From positions 62,001-126,000 of the forward strand of contig CAYWFX010000002.1 in NCBI GenBank assembly GCA_964457945.1: a stretch of DNA of 64,000 bases, written 5' to 3'. Positions 52,769 to 61,833 of the stretch are shown here, in pieces. Each line of letters begins with the position of its first letter. Position 1 is the first letter of the stretch. The stretch comes from PHAA01 sp964457945 (GTDB taxonomy: Bacteria > Bacillota > Syntrophomonadia > Syntrophomonadales > Syntrophomonadaceae). Below the pieces are notes generated by a model. That model was given only the letters and a program-made list of their open reading frames with translations, was not told where the DNA came from and made no database searches. The position numbers and the translations under genes are program-made.

Positions 52769-54566
52769 CCCTGCTTTTAAAAAAATTCTGGTTTGCTGCG
52801 GAACCGGTTGCGTGGCCAACGGAGGTATGGAAGTATACCAGGCTCTGCGGGATAAGCTGGCCTCAAATCAAAATATTGAGGTATCTTCCTCTACTTCGGC
52901 CCAAGCTACCGGCTGTCATGGTCTATGCGCCCGAGGCCCCTTTATCCGAATTCTCCCCGATGACATCACTTATTGCCAAGTAAAAGAAAGCGATATTCCC
53001 GAAATCATTAACAAGACTCTGCAAAAGGGCGAATTAATAAAAAGACTTTTGTTCCATGACCCGGATAAAAAACAGCTGGTTGTATCTCACCGCGAGATTA
53101 ACTTCTATAATAAGCAACTCAAAGTGGCCCTGCGTAATGTAGGTGAAATAGACCCCGCCTCCATTCAAGACTATATAGAACGTGGCGGTTACCAGGCCCT
53201 GTCCCAGGCAATTAAAACTATGACGCCCGGCGGGGTAATTGATGAAATTATCCAATCCGGGCTGCGTGGTCGTGGTGGAGGAGGTTTCCCTACCGGACTG
53301 AAATGGAAGGCCTGCGCCAGTGTAGACAATCCCCCGCGTTACATTATTTGTAACGGCGATGAAGGTGACCCCGGAGCATTCATGGACGAGAGCATTATGG
53401 AGGGAGATCCCCATACGGTTCTGGAGGGAATGGCTATTTGCGCCCAAGCCATAGGAGCTTCATCTGGATTCATTTATGTTCGTGACGAATATGCCCAGTC
53501 GGTGGCCAGTTTGACCAAGGCTATTCAGGATGCTCACCAGCATGGATTCCTGGGGGAAAATATTCTGGGTAGCAACTTATCTTTCGATGTAGAACTCATC
53601 CGGGGCGGGGGAGCCTTTGTATGTGGAGAAGAAACGGCTCTCATGGCTTCTATTGAAGGCAATATAGGTGAACCCCGGGATAAATACGTCTTCCCCAGCG
53701 AAAAAGGCTTATGGGGACAGCCCACCATAATCAACAATGTGGAAACCTGGGCCAATATACCGGTAATTATCAACGACGGAGCCGCTCATTTCGCATCCAT
53801 TGGTACCGAGCGCAGTAAAGGAACCAAAGTGTTCTCACTGGTAGGTAAGGTGCTTAACACCGGACTGGTAGAGGTTCCTATGGGAACAACTTTAAGGGAA
53901 ATAATTTTTGATATTGGTGGTGGTATTCCTAATAAGCGGAAGTTTAAAGCCGTACAGACCGGAGGCCCTTCCGGGGGATGCATCCCGGAGAACCTGCTTG
54001 ACCTTAAGGTAGACTTCGATTCTCTTGCTCAAGCCGGTTCCATGATGGGCTCCGGTGGTCTCATTGTTATGGATGATCGTACCTGTATGGTTGAAATAGC
54101 CCGCTATTATGTTAATTTCCTGGCGGGAGAATCATGTGGCAAATGTGTTCCCTGCCGTGAAGGCATCCGGCACTTCCTGGAAATATTAACCCGGATATGC
54201 CACGGTGAAGGCAGACTAAGTGACCTGGATCTCCTGGAAGAAATAAGTGCAACCTTGCAGGAGGGATCCTTGTGTGCTCTGGGAAGAACGGCCGCTAATC
54301 CAGTTTTGTCAACCCTCCAGCATTTTCGCGAAGAGTACCTGGCGCACATTAATGAACATCGATGCCCGGCCGGAATTTGCAAGGAATTAACTGAATTCTA
54401 TATCGATGCTGAACTATGTAATGGTTGCGGCCTGTGTGTTGATAACTGCATCGATGGAGCAATAACTGGCGAAAAGAAACAAGTTCACGTTATTAATTCG
54501 GCAAAATGTATTAAGTGCGGCGAGTGTATAAACCACTGCAATTTCTTAGCAATCAAGGTTAAATGA
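52749..54566 (+). CDS. NuoF/HydB-like NADH-binding flavoprotein with extra ferredoxin domain
   Basis: 605 residues. An N-terminal thioredoxin-like [2Fe-2S] part (CCGTGC...CHGLCARGP), a central FMN/NADH fold (LRGRGGGGFPTGLKW; GDEGDPGAFMDE), SLBB and the [4Fe-4S] motif SCGKCVPCREG, then a C-terminal 2[4Fe-4S] ferredoxin (CNGCGLCVDNC and CIKCGECINHC). It oxidises or forms NADH and passes electrons to iron-sulfur partners. This extended layout is the HydB/HndC form. Confidence 0.94.
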   Translation: MNQSANSPAFKKILVCCGTGCVANGGMEVYQALRDKLASNQNIEVSSSTSAQATGCHGLCARGPFIRILPDDITYCQVKESDIPEIINKTLQKGELIKRLLFHDPDKKQLVVSHREINFYNKQLKVALRNVGEIDPASIQDYIERGGYQALSQAIKTMTPGGVIDEIIQSGLRGRGGGGFPTGLKWKACASVDNPPRYIICNGDEGDPGAFMDESIMEGDPHTVLEGMAICAQAIGASSGFIYVRDEYAQSVASLTKAIQDAHQHGFLGENILGSNLSFDVELIRGGGAFVCGEETALMASIEGNIGEPRDKYVFPSEKGLWGQPTIINNVETWANIPVIINDGAAHFASIGTERSKGTKVFSLVGKVLNTGLVEVPMGTTLREIIFDIGGGIPNKRKFKAVQTGGPSGGCIPENLLDLKVDFDSLAQAGSMMGSGGLIVMDDRTCMVEIARYYVNFLAGESCGKCVPCREGIRHFLEILTRICHGEGRLSDLDLLEEISATLQEGSLCALGRTAANPVLSTLQHFREEYLAHINEHRCPAGICKELTEFYIDAELCNGCGLCVDNCIDGAITGEKKQVHVINSAKCIKCGECINHCNFLAIKVK

Positions 54567-54580
54567 GGGAGGGTTGGGAA

Positions 54581-55333
54581 ATGAAAATTATTTTAGATGG
54601 CAAAACCATAGAAGTACTAGTAGGAGAAACGATACTGGAGGTCGCCCGGAGAACGGGAATCCATATTCCCACCCTGTGCTATCATGAAGCTTTGGGTGGA
54701 GAGGGAAATTGCCGTATGTGTACCGTGGAGATAAAAACTGCTAATAATGCAGCCCAACTGGTGACATCCTGTTCCTATCCAATTACCAGCCCCATCGAAG
54801 TCCAAACTGCAAGTCCCGCCGTCGAAAAACTACGGCGTAATATTATTATGCTTTTATACAAAAGGGCACCTAACAGCGATTTTATGAAAGGGCTCTATCA
54901 AGAATACCAATGCCCAGAAAACGAGTTGCTGGCTAATCCCGAGGAGCGCTGTATCCTATGCCGTTTGTGCGTGAGAGCCTGCGCCCAAATTGGAGCCAGC
55001 GCTATTTCAGTCCTATCGCGGGGTACGGATAAACGGGTAGGCACACCTTATGACCAGGCCTCTACAACTTGTATAGGTTGCGCGGCCTGCGCCCAGATAT
55101 GCCCAACCGGGGCTATTCAACTATCCACTACTGATGAGGAAAGGACGATCTGGAATAAAACCTTTACCCTGGTGAACTGTGAATACTGTGGCCAAGCTTT
55201 CGCCACGCGGGAACAATTAGATTACATTGCTTCCCGAACCGGGCTGGGAGGGTATGAAGGTAAATTATGTGCAGATTGCCGCCGCCATAACATGGTTCGT
55301 TGGGGAGCAACCCCATCTCCACCGGGGCAGTAA
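54581..55333 (+). CDS. Short NuoG/HydA-like iron-sulfur subunit lacking an H-cluster
   Basis: 250 residues from ATG 54581 (GGAGGG ahead). N-terminal plant-type [2Fe-2S] domain (CYHEALGGEGNCRMC), then two [4Fe-4S] motifs (CILCRLCVRAC and CIGCAACAQIC). A final zinc-ribbon-like pair (CEYCG and CADCRR) closes the chain. The hydrogenase H-cluster domain that normally follows is absent, so this is an electron-transfer subunit that must hand over to another enzyme. Last gene of the operon; two hairpins follow. Confidence 0.88.
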   Translation: MKIILDGKTIEVLVGETILEVARRTGIHIPTLCYHEALGGEGNCRMCTVEIKTANNAAQLVTSCSYPITSPIEVQTASPAVEKLRRNIIMLLYKRAPNSDFMKGLYQEYQCPENELLANPEERCILCRLCVRACAQIGASAISVLSRGTDKRVGTPYDQASTTCIGCAACAQICPTGAIQLSTTDEERTIWNKTFTLVNCEYCGQAFATREQLDYIASRTGLGGYEGKLCADCRRHNMVRWGATPSPPGQ

Positions 55334-55342
55334 ACTCTGCCC
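55323..55342 (+). terminator. Short GC hairpin after the redox operon
   Basis: GGGGCAG and CTGCCC flank TAAACT around the stop codon. It is stable but not followed by a T-run; the stronger hairpin at 55361 probably does the termination. Confidence 0.4.
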
Positions 55343-55360
55343 GGCTCAGCTTTAATAAAT

Positions 55361-55396
55361 CAAAAGACCACCGATATTTCTATCGATGGTCTTTTG
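55361..55396. terminator. Bidirectional terminator, redox operon / cooS
   Basis: CAAAAGACCACCGATA and TATCGATGGTCTTTTG arms with a 4-base loop. Each arm ends in A/T runs, so it can stop the plus-strand trimer operon and the minus-strand coo operon, whose stop is at 55409. Confidence 0.85.
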
Positions 55397-55408
55397 CTAG
55401 TAGGGAGA

Positions 55409-57268
55409 CTACAGACCTAAAGCCCGGCGTTTGTCTTCAATATGCTTAATAATAATATCTGCAGCCGTGATCGGGTTTTCTTCGACCGCAAAAGTAGCGC
55501 CCACTACTCCTTTAGCTCCGGCGGTAAGCAGTTCGGTTACATTCTGGCTGCCCAGAACTGGTGGAATGGTGCCCAACACCGTGAAAATTCCGGAACTTAC
55601 TGCATAAGCTCCAATAGCGACCGCCTTTTCGGACATCCATTCCGGTGCTGCCGCCGCCAAAGGCAAATCACAAATATCAACGTTCAACGCATTAGCTATA
55701 GCAGCTGCTACCACCAGGATTCTGCTATTATCTACGCATGAACCCATGTGCAGAACCGGAGGTATGCCTAGTGCTTCACAAACCGACCGCAAGCCGTCTC
55801 CGGCTTCCGCAGATGCTTCCGGCAATAACAAACCAGCCTTGGCGCAAGCAATGGCCGCACACCCGGTTTCCACTACCAAAATATCATTTTTTATCAATTG
55901 GCGAGTAAGCGTAATATGGCTGTAATCCTGTTGGTATTTAGGGTTATTACAGCCTACTATCCCTACTATTCCCCTGATTGCTCCTGCTTTAATAGCACCT
56001 AGCAGTGGATCCAATGTTCCACCCAAGGCAGCCACAATAGCCTCGGTGCTAAAGCCTGCCATGTATGACATTTCATCCGCAGGAATATTCACAAGTTCCT
56101 TCCGCCTTCTGGGGAAGTTTTCGACGGCCATAGCGACAATTTTCTTAGCCGTCTCCATAGCATTATGTTCATTAAAAGGTACATGCTCCGCTCCTGGGAA
56201 TTTGGCTTTGGGTGAAGTGGAGATAAATTTAGTATGATAGCAGGCGGCAACCCCAGGCAGGGAAGGCATGATACACTGTACATCCACTATCATGGCATCC
56301 ACCGCACCAGTAATTATCGCCAGTTCCTGCTGCAGAAAATTACCGGCTATCGGGACACCGTGCCGCATGAGAATTTCGTTCCCGGTACAACACATACCGC
56401 AAACGTTAATCCCTTTGGCTCCCAAAGCTTTAGCTTTTTCCAGCAATTCCGGATCCCGGGCGGCAAAAACAATAATATCGGAAAGGGTAGGCTCGTGACC
56501 ATGTAAAATTATGTTGACCTGGTCTTCCTTTAATACTCCTAGGTTGGCCCTGCCTTTCACGGGCTGCGGGGTTCCGAATAAAACATCTGATAGTTCAGTA
56601 GCCCACATAGAACCACCCCAGCCATCGCTCAGGGAGGTGCGCAATCCTTGCAGAGTTAGGTTAACATAATCGGTATCCACTCCCATGTGCGTTCTATGCA
56701 TAGTCTCTACAATTTCCCGGTCTATTCCGCGGGGTGAGATCCCCAGTTTATCCCAGAGCTCCTTCCTTTTCTGCGGGGCACGGTTAATAAACTGAAGTGT
56801 ACCTTTGGTGGTTCCAAACTCCTCCAGAGCAAGTTGGGCAAGATCCAAAGCTACTTCCTCCTTGGTTCGGCCTTCCTGGGTAATCCCGAATTCATCCGCC
56901 AGGGCTTGCAGTTTTGCTTCATCTTTAATGGTATAATTACCAGCATTGCCCTGGGCCGCTTCATAAAGGGTATTTACTATATCGCGGCCATGGTCAGAAT
57001 GAGCCGCTGCTCCGGCAGCAATCATACGCAACAGGTTACGTGCAACAATGGTATCCGCAGTAGCTCCACAAACCCCTTCCCGTGGTTCGTCCCCGAAGGG
57101 ATTAATCCGGCACGGTCCCATAGTGCAATTCCGGCAACAGACTCCCAGTTCGCCAAATCCGCATTGAGGCTGCTGTTTTTCCAGGCGATCCCAGACAGTA
57201 ATGATTTTTTCGGCACCAGCTTTTTCCACCATTTTATTGGTTGCATTATCAATACTTTTTTCCCTCAT
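55409..57268 (-). CDS. cooS: Ni-dependent carbon monoxide dehydrogenase CooS
   Basis: 619 residues. Cluster D/B cysteines occur in CGFGELGVCCRNCTMGPC (36-53) and GVCGA. All C-cluster ligands are visible: HGHEPTLSD, GMCCTGNE, VQCIMPS, VGCNNP, ETGCAAIAC and MGSCVDNS. The enzyme oxidises CO to CO2 and releases two electrons. It is the last gene of the cooC-cooF-cooS operon (25 bases after cooF). There is no acsB nearby, so this is a monofunctional CODH. Confidence 0.97.
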   Translation of the reverse strand: MREKSIDNATNKMVEKAGAEKIITVWDRLEKQQPQCGFGELGVCCRNCTMGPCRINPFGDEPREGVCGATADTIVARNLLRMIAAGAAAHSDHGRDIVNTLYEAAQGNAGNYTIKDEAKLQALADEFGITQEGRTKEEVALDLAQLALEEFGTTKGTLQFINRAPQKRKELWDKLGISPRGIDREIVETMHRTHMGVDTDYVNLTLQGLRTSLSDGWGGSMWATELSDVLFGTPQPVKGRANLGVLKEDQVNIILHGHEPTLSDIIVFAARDPELLEKAKALGAKGINVCGMCCTGNEILMRHGVPIAGNFLQQELAIITGAVDAMIVDVQCIMPSLPGVAACYHTKFISTSPKAKFPGAEHVPFNEHNAMETAKKIVAMAVENFPRRRKELVNIPADEMSYMAGFSTEAIVAALGGTLDPLLGAIKAGAIRGIVGIVGCNNPKYQQDYSHITLTRQLIKNDILVVETGCAAIACAKAGLLLPEASAEAGDGLRSVCEALGIPPVLHMGSCVDNSRILVVAAAIANALNVDICDLPLAAAAPEWMSEKAVAIGAYAVSSGIFTVLGTIPPVLGSQNVTELLTAGAKGVVGATFAVEENPITAADIIIKHIEDKRRALGL

Positions 57269-57292
57269 CGGCCTTCCCTCCTTCTTAACGCG

Positions 57293-57799
57293 CTATTGCA
57301 CAGCTTGTCTTTCCTGACCAAAAATTTGTTGGGCTACAGAATTGCGCTTCCATTGCATAACTTCATCAGGCTCCAAAAATAACAATGCTTGGGTCGGACA
57401 GGCCTCAACACAAGCGGGTATGTTCAAATCGGGACAGCGGTCGCATTTGACAATGGTTTTACTGTTAGCTCGTTGGGAAATAATCCCGAAGGGACAGCTT
57501 ATCTGGCACATCCCGCAACCAATACATAATTCCTGATTGTGTGACACTATACCAGACTCTTTTTCTTTGAGAAGGGCTGAAGTAGGGCAAACCTGCAGGC
57601 ACAAAGGATATTCACAATGGCGACAGTTCAGGGCAAACTTTTTACCTTCCCAAACTCCGGTGAATATGAGCTTAGTAGGTGGGTTGGTTTCACTGATGGC
57701 TCCCAACAGGGATTTGCTCACGGAATGGGTCACGACACAAGCCAACTCACAGGATTTACAGCCAACGCAGCGTTCCGGTCTTAACAACACCTCTTTCAT
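57293..57799 (-). CDS. cooF: CooF-like four-cluster ferredoxin
   Basis: 168 residues from ATG 57799 (AGAGGTG ahead). Four [4Fe-4S] cysteine sets are visible (CVGCKSCELAC, CRHCEYPLCLQVC, CIGCGMCQISC, CDRCPDLNIPACVEAC). CooF accepts electrons from CooS and passes them to a partner such as a hydrogenase or NADH-forming enzyme. Cotranscribed with cooC and cooS. Confidence 0.9.
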   Translation of the reverse strand: MKEVLLRPERCVGCKSCELACVVTHSVSKSLLGAISETNPPTKLIFTGVWEGKKFALNCRHCEYPLCLQVCPTSALLKEKESGIVSHNQELCIGCGMCQISCPFGIISQRANSKTIVKCDRCPDLNIPACVEACPTQALLFLEPDEVMQWKRNSVAQQIFGQERQAVQ

Positions 57800-57813
57800 C
57801 AAAATCACCTCTC

Positions 57814-58566
57814 TTATTTATTAATAATTTTTTCGGCTATGGATTTCAACTCGGGAGAAATATAATGAAAATTATCATAACTGCCTTCCATAGCTTCGTC
57901 CAATACTAGATCTGAAAAAGGCAGAAATCCTAAAATATCCTCGCCCGGCAGCTCTGCTGCCAAAAAATATTCTTCTTTTTTCGTACGGATTTTATTGCCA
58001 ATATACTTTACCTCTTTTATACCTATTTCCAGAGCCAGCTTTTTCACCACCCGAGCCGTATTAACACTGACTAAACTCGGTTCGGTAACTATGATCATGA
58101 TATCTACCCCTTCGGCTGTCCCCCTGGTTAAGTGCTCAATCCCGGCACCCATGTCCAATATCACATATTCCTGCTCTCTTAACAGAAGTACTGCCATCAA
58201 GGCATTGAGGACACTGTTCTCACGGCAGTAACAAGCTGAACCACCTTGTTTTACAGCTCCCATTTTTAAAAAAAGCAGCTTGTCTTGCTGCAGGGTAAAA
58301 TCCTGAACGACGTCATCCACCTCTGGATTAAGGGTAAAAAATGAGCCGGTTCCCCCTACCTTGTCAGCAATCAATTCACGCATATCGACGATAGGTTTTA
58401 GATTATTTATTGTGCTTGCTGAAAAACCCAGCAGGGTTCCCAGGCTGACATCGGGATCCGCATCAACCGCAAATACCTTATAACCTTTATCCATAATAAT
58501 TTTGGTCAATCCGGCTGAAACAGTTGTTTTACCTACGCCACCTTTTCCGGAAACAGCAATTTTCAA
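57814..58566 (-). CDS. cooC: CODH nickel-insertion ATPase CooC
   Basis: 250 residues from TTG 58566 (GAGGG 7 bases ahead). Deviant Walker A GKGGVGKT at 7-14 and the CxC metal site (ACYCREN, about 112-114) mark a CooC-type SIMIBI ATPase. It dimerises on ATP, binds nickel through the cysteines and matures the CooS C-cluster. A minus-strand TATAAT at 58611-58616 may be its -10. Confidence 0.93.
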   Translation of the reverse strand: MKIAVSGKGGVGKTTVSAGLTKIIMDKGYKVFAVDADPDVSLGTLLGFSASTINNLKPIVDMRELIADKVGGTGSFFTLNPEVDDVVQDFTLQQDKLLFLKMGAVKQGGSACYCRENSVLNALMAVLLLREQEYVILDMGAGIEHLTRGTAEGVDIMIIVTEPSLVSVNTARVVKKLALEIGIKEVKYIGNKIRTKKEEYFLAAELPGEDILGFLPFSDLVLDEAMEGSYDNFHYISPELKSIAEKIINK

Positions 58567-58879
58567 CTGCAATCCCTCATTTCCGATAAAAATTTATTCA
58601 TTTCAGTTAAATTATACCATATTGCCTCACTAGCATTGCATTAAATTAACATATCAAACATATCTTGAGAATCGTCCCCTTGGTATATTTCTAACCAAGT
58701 TCTAATGACTTATCCTGGCACCAGAAGGCTGTATCACAGTAATTCCAAAAATAAACCCCGCTTACAAAACATGTTATAATTAAATGTAATGCTATTTATG
58801 CATTTTCGAGAATAATCGGCACGCATTATTCATAAACTGGATGCGACCTGACGATATTTTAAGATTGGATGGTAACTGT
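58567..58879. other. Divergent intergenic region, cooC / FAD gene
   Basis: 313 bases. It holds a minus-strand TATAAT (58611-58616) for cooC, a plus-strand TATAAT (58775-58780) for the FAD gene, and a GAGAATCGTCCCCTT fragment near 58670 like that after prmA. No strong -35 hexamers, and no CO-sensor operator is recognised. Confidence 0.4.
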
Positions 58880-60259
58880 ATGGACAACAATTATGACGTA
58901 ATCATCATTGGAGCAGGCCCAGCAGGGATTTTTGCGGCACTCGAAATCAGCCAGCACAGCTCCCTCAGGGTTCTTTTGGTGGAAAAAGGCCAGAAGGTCA
59001 ATAAACGCAAGTGCCCCAGTGAGAATGGTGTTAATAACTGCCGGGACTGTAAAGTCTGTTCCATTATGTGCGGCTGGGGAGGAGCAGGTGCCTTCTCAGA
59101 TGGCAAGCTAACCTTAACCACTCATTTCGGAGGCTGGCTTGACTCTTACATCGGCACAGAAACTCTTCGCTCCCTGATTGATTATGTGGACAAGGTATAT
59201 GTCGCGCATGGCGCTCCCGATCGAATTTACGGCGGGAATGAAGAAGACTTTCAAGTCTTGCGTCAGCGTCTGACTAAGGCCGATCTTAAACTGCTTCCCG
59301 CCCAAATCAGACACATGGGCACAGATAACACCCTAAAAGTACTATCCAGCTTAAAAGCTGTTCTGGACAAAAGAATCACCATCAAGACCAATGAATCGGT
59401 GCAAGATATTCTACTGGAAAAGTCTGGGGTAAAAGGAGTACAAACTTCCAAAGGATGCTATTTTGCACCTCGGATTATATGTGCTCCGGGCCGCGACGGA
59501 GCCCAGTGGTTTTCTGAACAGGCTGGAAAGCTAAAAATACCCCTAAGCAATAATCAGGTCGACCTGGGGGTAAGAATCGAGCTGCCTGCCGTAACCATGC
59601 AGGAATTTACGGATAAGATTTATGAACCCAAAATTATCTTTAACTCCAGTGAATTTGACGATGTGGTAAGAACCTTCTGCGTAAACCCCAATGGACATGT
59701 AGTCATGGAAAACACCAATGGTATTATTACCGTTAATGGCCACTCTTTCGCGAACAGCCATAGTGATAACACTAACTTCGCGCTGTTGTTAAGTCAGGAA
59801 TTTACGGAGCCCTTCGACCAGCCTATACTTTATGGTCGCTATATAGCCAGCCTGGCCAACATGCTTAGCGGCGGCATCATTGTCCAGCGCTACGGAGACC
59901 TAAAAAGAGGCCGACGTTCAACCCCCAACCGCCTAAAGAAAGGTGTAGTTCAACCCACCCTTCAGGCGGCTGTTCCGGGTGATTTGTCCCTGGTTCTTCC
60001 CCACCGTTACATGGTAGGCATCAGGGAGTGCCTGGAGGCCTTGAATCTTGCCATTCCAGGGGTAGCTTCCGACCATACCCTCTTATATGGCATAGAAGCC
60101 AAGTTTTACTCAGCCCGTCCCCAGTTAAGCAATAACTTGAAAACCATCATCGAGGGCCTCTGGGCCATTGGAGATGGCGCGGGTGTAACCCGCGGTCTCA
60201 TTCAAGCCAGCGTGTCTGGAGTAATCGCCGCCCGAGACTTAATGCAAACTAATACCTAG
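58880..60259 (+). CDS. FAD-dependent dehydrogenase (COG2509 type)
   Basis: 459 residues from ATG 58880 (MDNNYDVIIIGAGPAGIFAA). The Rossmann FAD motif GAGPAG is at about 11-16, and the COG2509 hallmark CGWGGAGAFSDGKLTLT lies around 65-80, following a cysteine-rich CPSENGVNNCRDCKVC stretch. C-terminal AIGDGAGVTRGL binds FAD. Members are widespread in Firmicutes, substrate unknown. GGATGG precedes the start. The open frame back to 58841 is not supported. Confidence 0.85.
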   Translation: MDNNYDVIIIGAGPAGIFAALEISQHSSLRVLLVEKGQKVNKRKCPSENGVNNCRDCKVCSIMCGWGGAGAFSDGKLTLTTHFGGWLDSYIGTETLRSLIDYVDKVYVAHGAPDRIYGGNEEDFQVLRQRLTKADLKLLPAQIRHMGTDNTLKVLSSLKAVLDKRITIKTNESVQDILLEKSGVKGVQTSKGCYFAPRIICAPGRDGAQWFSEQAGKLKIPLSNNQVDLGVRIELPAVTMQEFTDKIYEPKIIFNSSEFDDVVRTFCVNPNGHVVMENTNGIITVNGHSFANSHSDNTNFALLLSQEFTEPFDQPILYGRYIASLANMLSGGIIVQRYGDLKRGRRSTPNRLKKGVVQPTLQAAVPGDLSLVLPHRYMVGIRECLEALNLAIPGVASDHTLLYGIEAKFYSARPQLSNNLKTIIEGLWAIGDGAGVTRGLIQASVSGVIAARDLMQTNT

Positions 60260-60322
60260 AGCATAGTTAATTGTTAATGATATATATTGGCAGCTTCTAT
60301 TCTCAGCATTCTCCCGCCCGGA

Positions 60323-61153
60323 TCAACGCCAGCTTAGCAGCGCTGCATTTCTTTTCGGGATGCGATGATATTGGCTCTGGGGATAACCAATCATGACAGC
60401 ACCAAAGCATTGGTGTCCCGGAGGCAGATCCAGAGCCTTTGTCAAAGGCGCATAGCTATTGGCCGCCATGGTTAAGAAACCTGCCCAACATGTCCCCAAG
60501 CCCTTGGAATAAGCATAAAGCTCCAGATATGTAAGGGCTATAACACAATCCGTAGCCGACGATCCATACTCACTGCCGGAATGGGCTAAAATCAAGTTCG
60601 GAGCCCCATGCAGGATGCGATCCTCCCCCTTTTCCCAGGCCACTATCAATTGTTTGAAGCGATCTGCCATGTAGGGATCAGGAATTTTATCCATCATTAA
60701 CCGGACCCATTCTATTCCCAGCCCTGCCAAGTCTTTAATTTTATTCTGATCTTCATAAACCGTCCAATACACCTGCTGCCGGTTGCCACCGGTTGGTGCA
60801 TAACGAACCAAATCCATAATTTCTTTTAAAAGCTCATGGTCAACAGGTTTTTTCTTATAGCGCCGAATCGAGCGGCGTGAGCTAAGAAAATCTTTAATCT
60901 GTTCCGCTCCTGGCAGACTTTCAGACTTGAAGAGAGGAGCTTCATCCAAGGATTGTCCTTCCAGCGTTAAGGCTCCGTGGGGACATACGGCAACACAGTG
61001 CCCACACTTGATGCAGAGCTCTTCCGCCTTCGCTGCCGCAACTGGAGTTTTCTTAGCATCCATTTCGCTCATGGCCAGTATCTTCATCGGGCATTCCTGG
61101 GTACAGAGGCCATCGCCCGTACATTTTTCTCCATCAACATTAATCAAGCTCAT
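60323..61153 (-). CDS. Ferredoxin-nitroreductase fusion
   Basis: 276 residues from ATG 61153 (AAGGAAG ahead). N-terminal 2[4Fe-4S] ferredoxin (CTGDGLCTQECP and CIKCGHCVAVCP), then an FMN nitroreductase fold (SSRRSIRRYKKKPVDHELL; YAPTGGNRQQVYW; GLGTCWAGFL). It would reduce nitro, quinone or enone compounds with ferredoxin-borne electrons. Divergent from an HxlR gene with a palindrome between them, so probably controlled by it. Confidence 0.9.
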   Translation of the reverse strand: MSLINVDGEKCTGDGLCTQECPMKILAMSEMDAKKTPVAAAKAEELCIKCGHCVAVCPHGALTLEGQSLDEAPLFKSESLPGAEQIKDFLSSRRSIRRYKKKPVDHELLKEIMDLVRYAPTGGNRQQVYWTVYEDQNKIKDLAGLGIEWVRLMMDKIPDPYMADRFKQLIVAWEKGEDRILHGAPNLILAHSGSEYGSSATDCVIALTYLELYAYSKGLGTCWAGFLTMAANSYAPLTKALDLPPGHQCFGAVMIGYPQSQYHRIPKRNAALLSWR

Positions 61154-61311
61154 TATCATCTTCCTTTCTCAATTAAGGTAACTTCTAAGCATCTACCAGC
61201 ATAGCTCCAAAAATTGCTGCTTATTATAGCATAGAAAAACCACTTGCTTACTTCTGCTCTTTCTATCTCAGACATGATATAATTCATATTAATAGCTATA
61301 GTCTCAAAAGT

Positions 61312-61325
61312 TAAGTACGTACTTA
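61312..61325. promoter_or_regulatory. Candidate HxlR operator
   Basis: TAAGTACGTACTTA is a perfect 14-bp palindrome in the divergent nitroreductase/HxlR gap. HxlR/DUF24 regulators bind short dyads of the TACT/AGTA kind. The match is to type, not to a proven site. Confidence 0.5.
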
Positions 61326-61370
61326 TTTGTGCCATAGTATGGATAAGGAAACTGTGGAGGAGTGCATGCA

Positions 61371-61766
61371 ATGACCCATGATCATTTTCCTATGAATTAC
61401 AAGAGCCACAGCTACAAATGCAGTGTAGAACTATCTCTCGATATTATCGGCGGTAAATGGAAGCCCTTAATACTATGGCGCCTGGGAGAAAACGAAATCC
61501 TGCGCTTCGGTGAACTGAGGCGTTCTCTGACAGGGATTACGCAGAAGATGCTAACTCAGCAATTGCGGGATTTAGAAGCCAATGGTCTGGTAAATCGTTA
61601 TGTCTATACCCAGGTACCTCCGAAGGTAGAATATTCACTTACACCTCTAGGGCAGACCATCGTTCCCATTCTTTATCAATTAGGCCGTTGGGGGCTGGAA
61701 TTCTATATTGCCCAGAAAGGTGAAACCGCTTTGACGTCTGCCTGTCTGCAAGAACTAGATGAATGA
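61371..61766 (+). CDS. HxlR/DUF24-family transcriptional regulator
   Basis: 131 residues from ATG 61371 (GGAGGAG ahead). The family signature is complete: CSVELSLDIIGGKWKPLILW, LRFGELRRSLTGITQKMLTQ and the wing VPPKVEYSLTPLG. The conserved redox-type cysteine near the N-terminus (C in YKCSVE) suggests thiol or electrophile sensing. It is divergent from the nitroreductase gene, its likely target. Confidence 0.92.
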   Translation: MTHDHFPMNYKSHSYKCSVELSLDIIGGKWKPLILWRLGENEILRFGELRRSLTGITQKMLTQQLRDLEANGLVNRYVYTQVPPKVEYSLTPLGQTIVPILYQLGRWGLEFYIAQKGETALTSACLQELDE

Positions 61767-61833
61767 GTGTTCCCTGAATCCGTGGTAAAGCCTAAGCAAA
61801 AATTATCTGCAACACTAGTAAGGTATACATTTA

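Noticed and set aside
56834..57382. 182-codon plus-strand frame
   Set aside because: Antisense to the cooS 5' end and the cooF 3' end.
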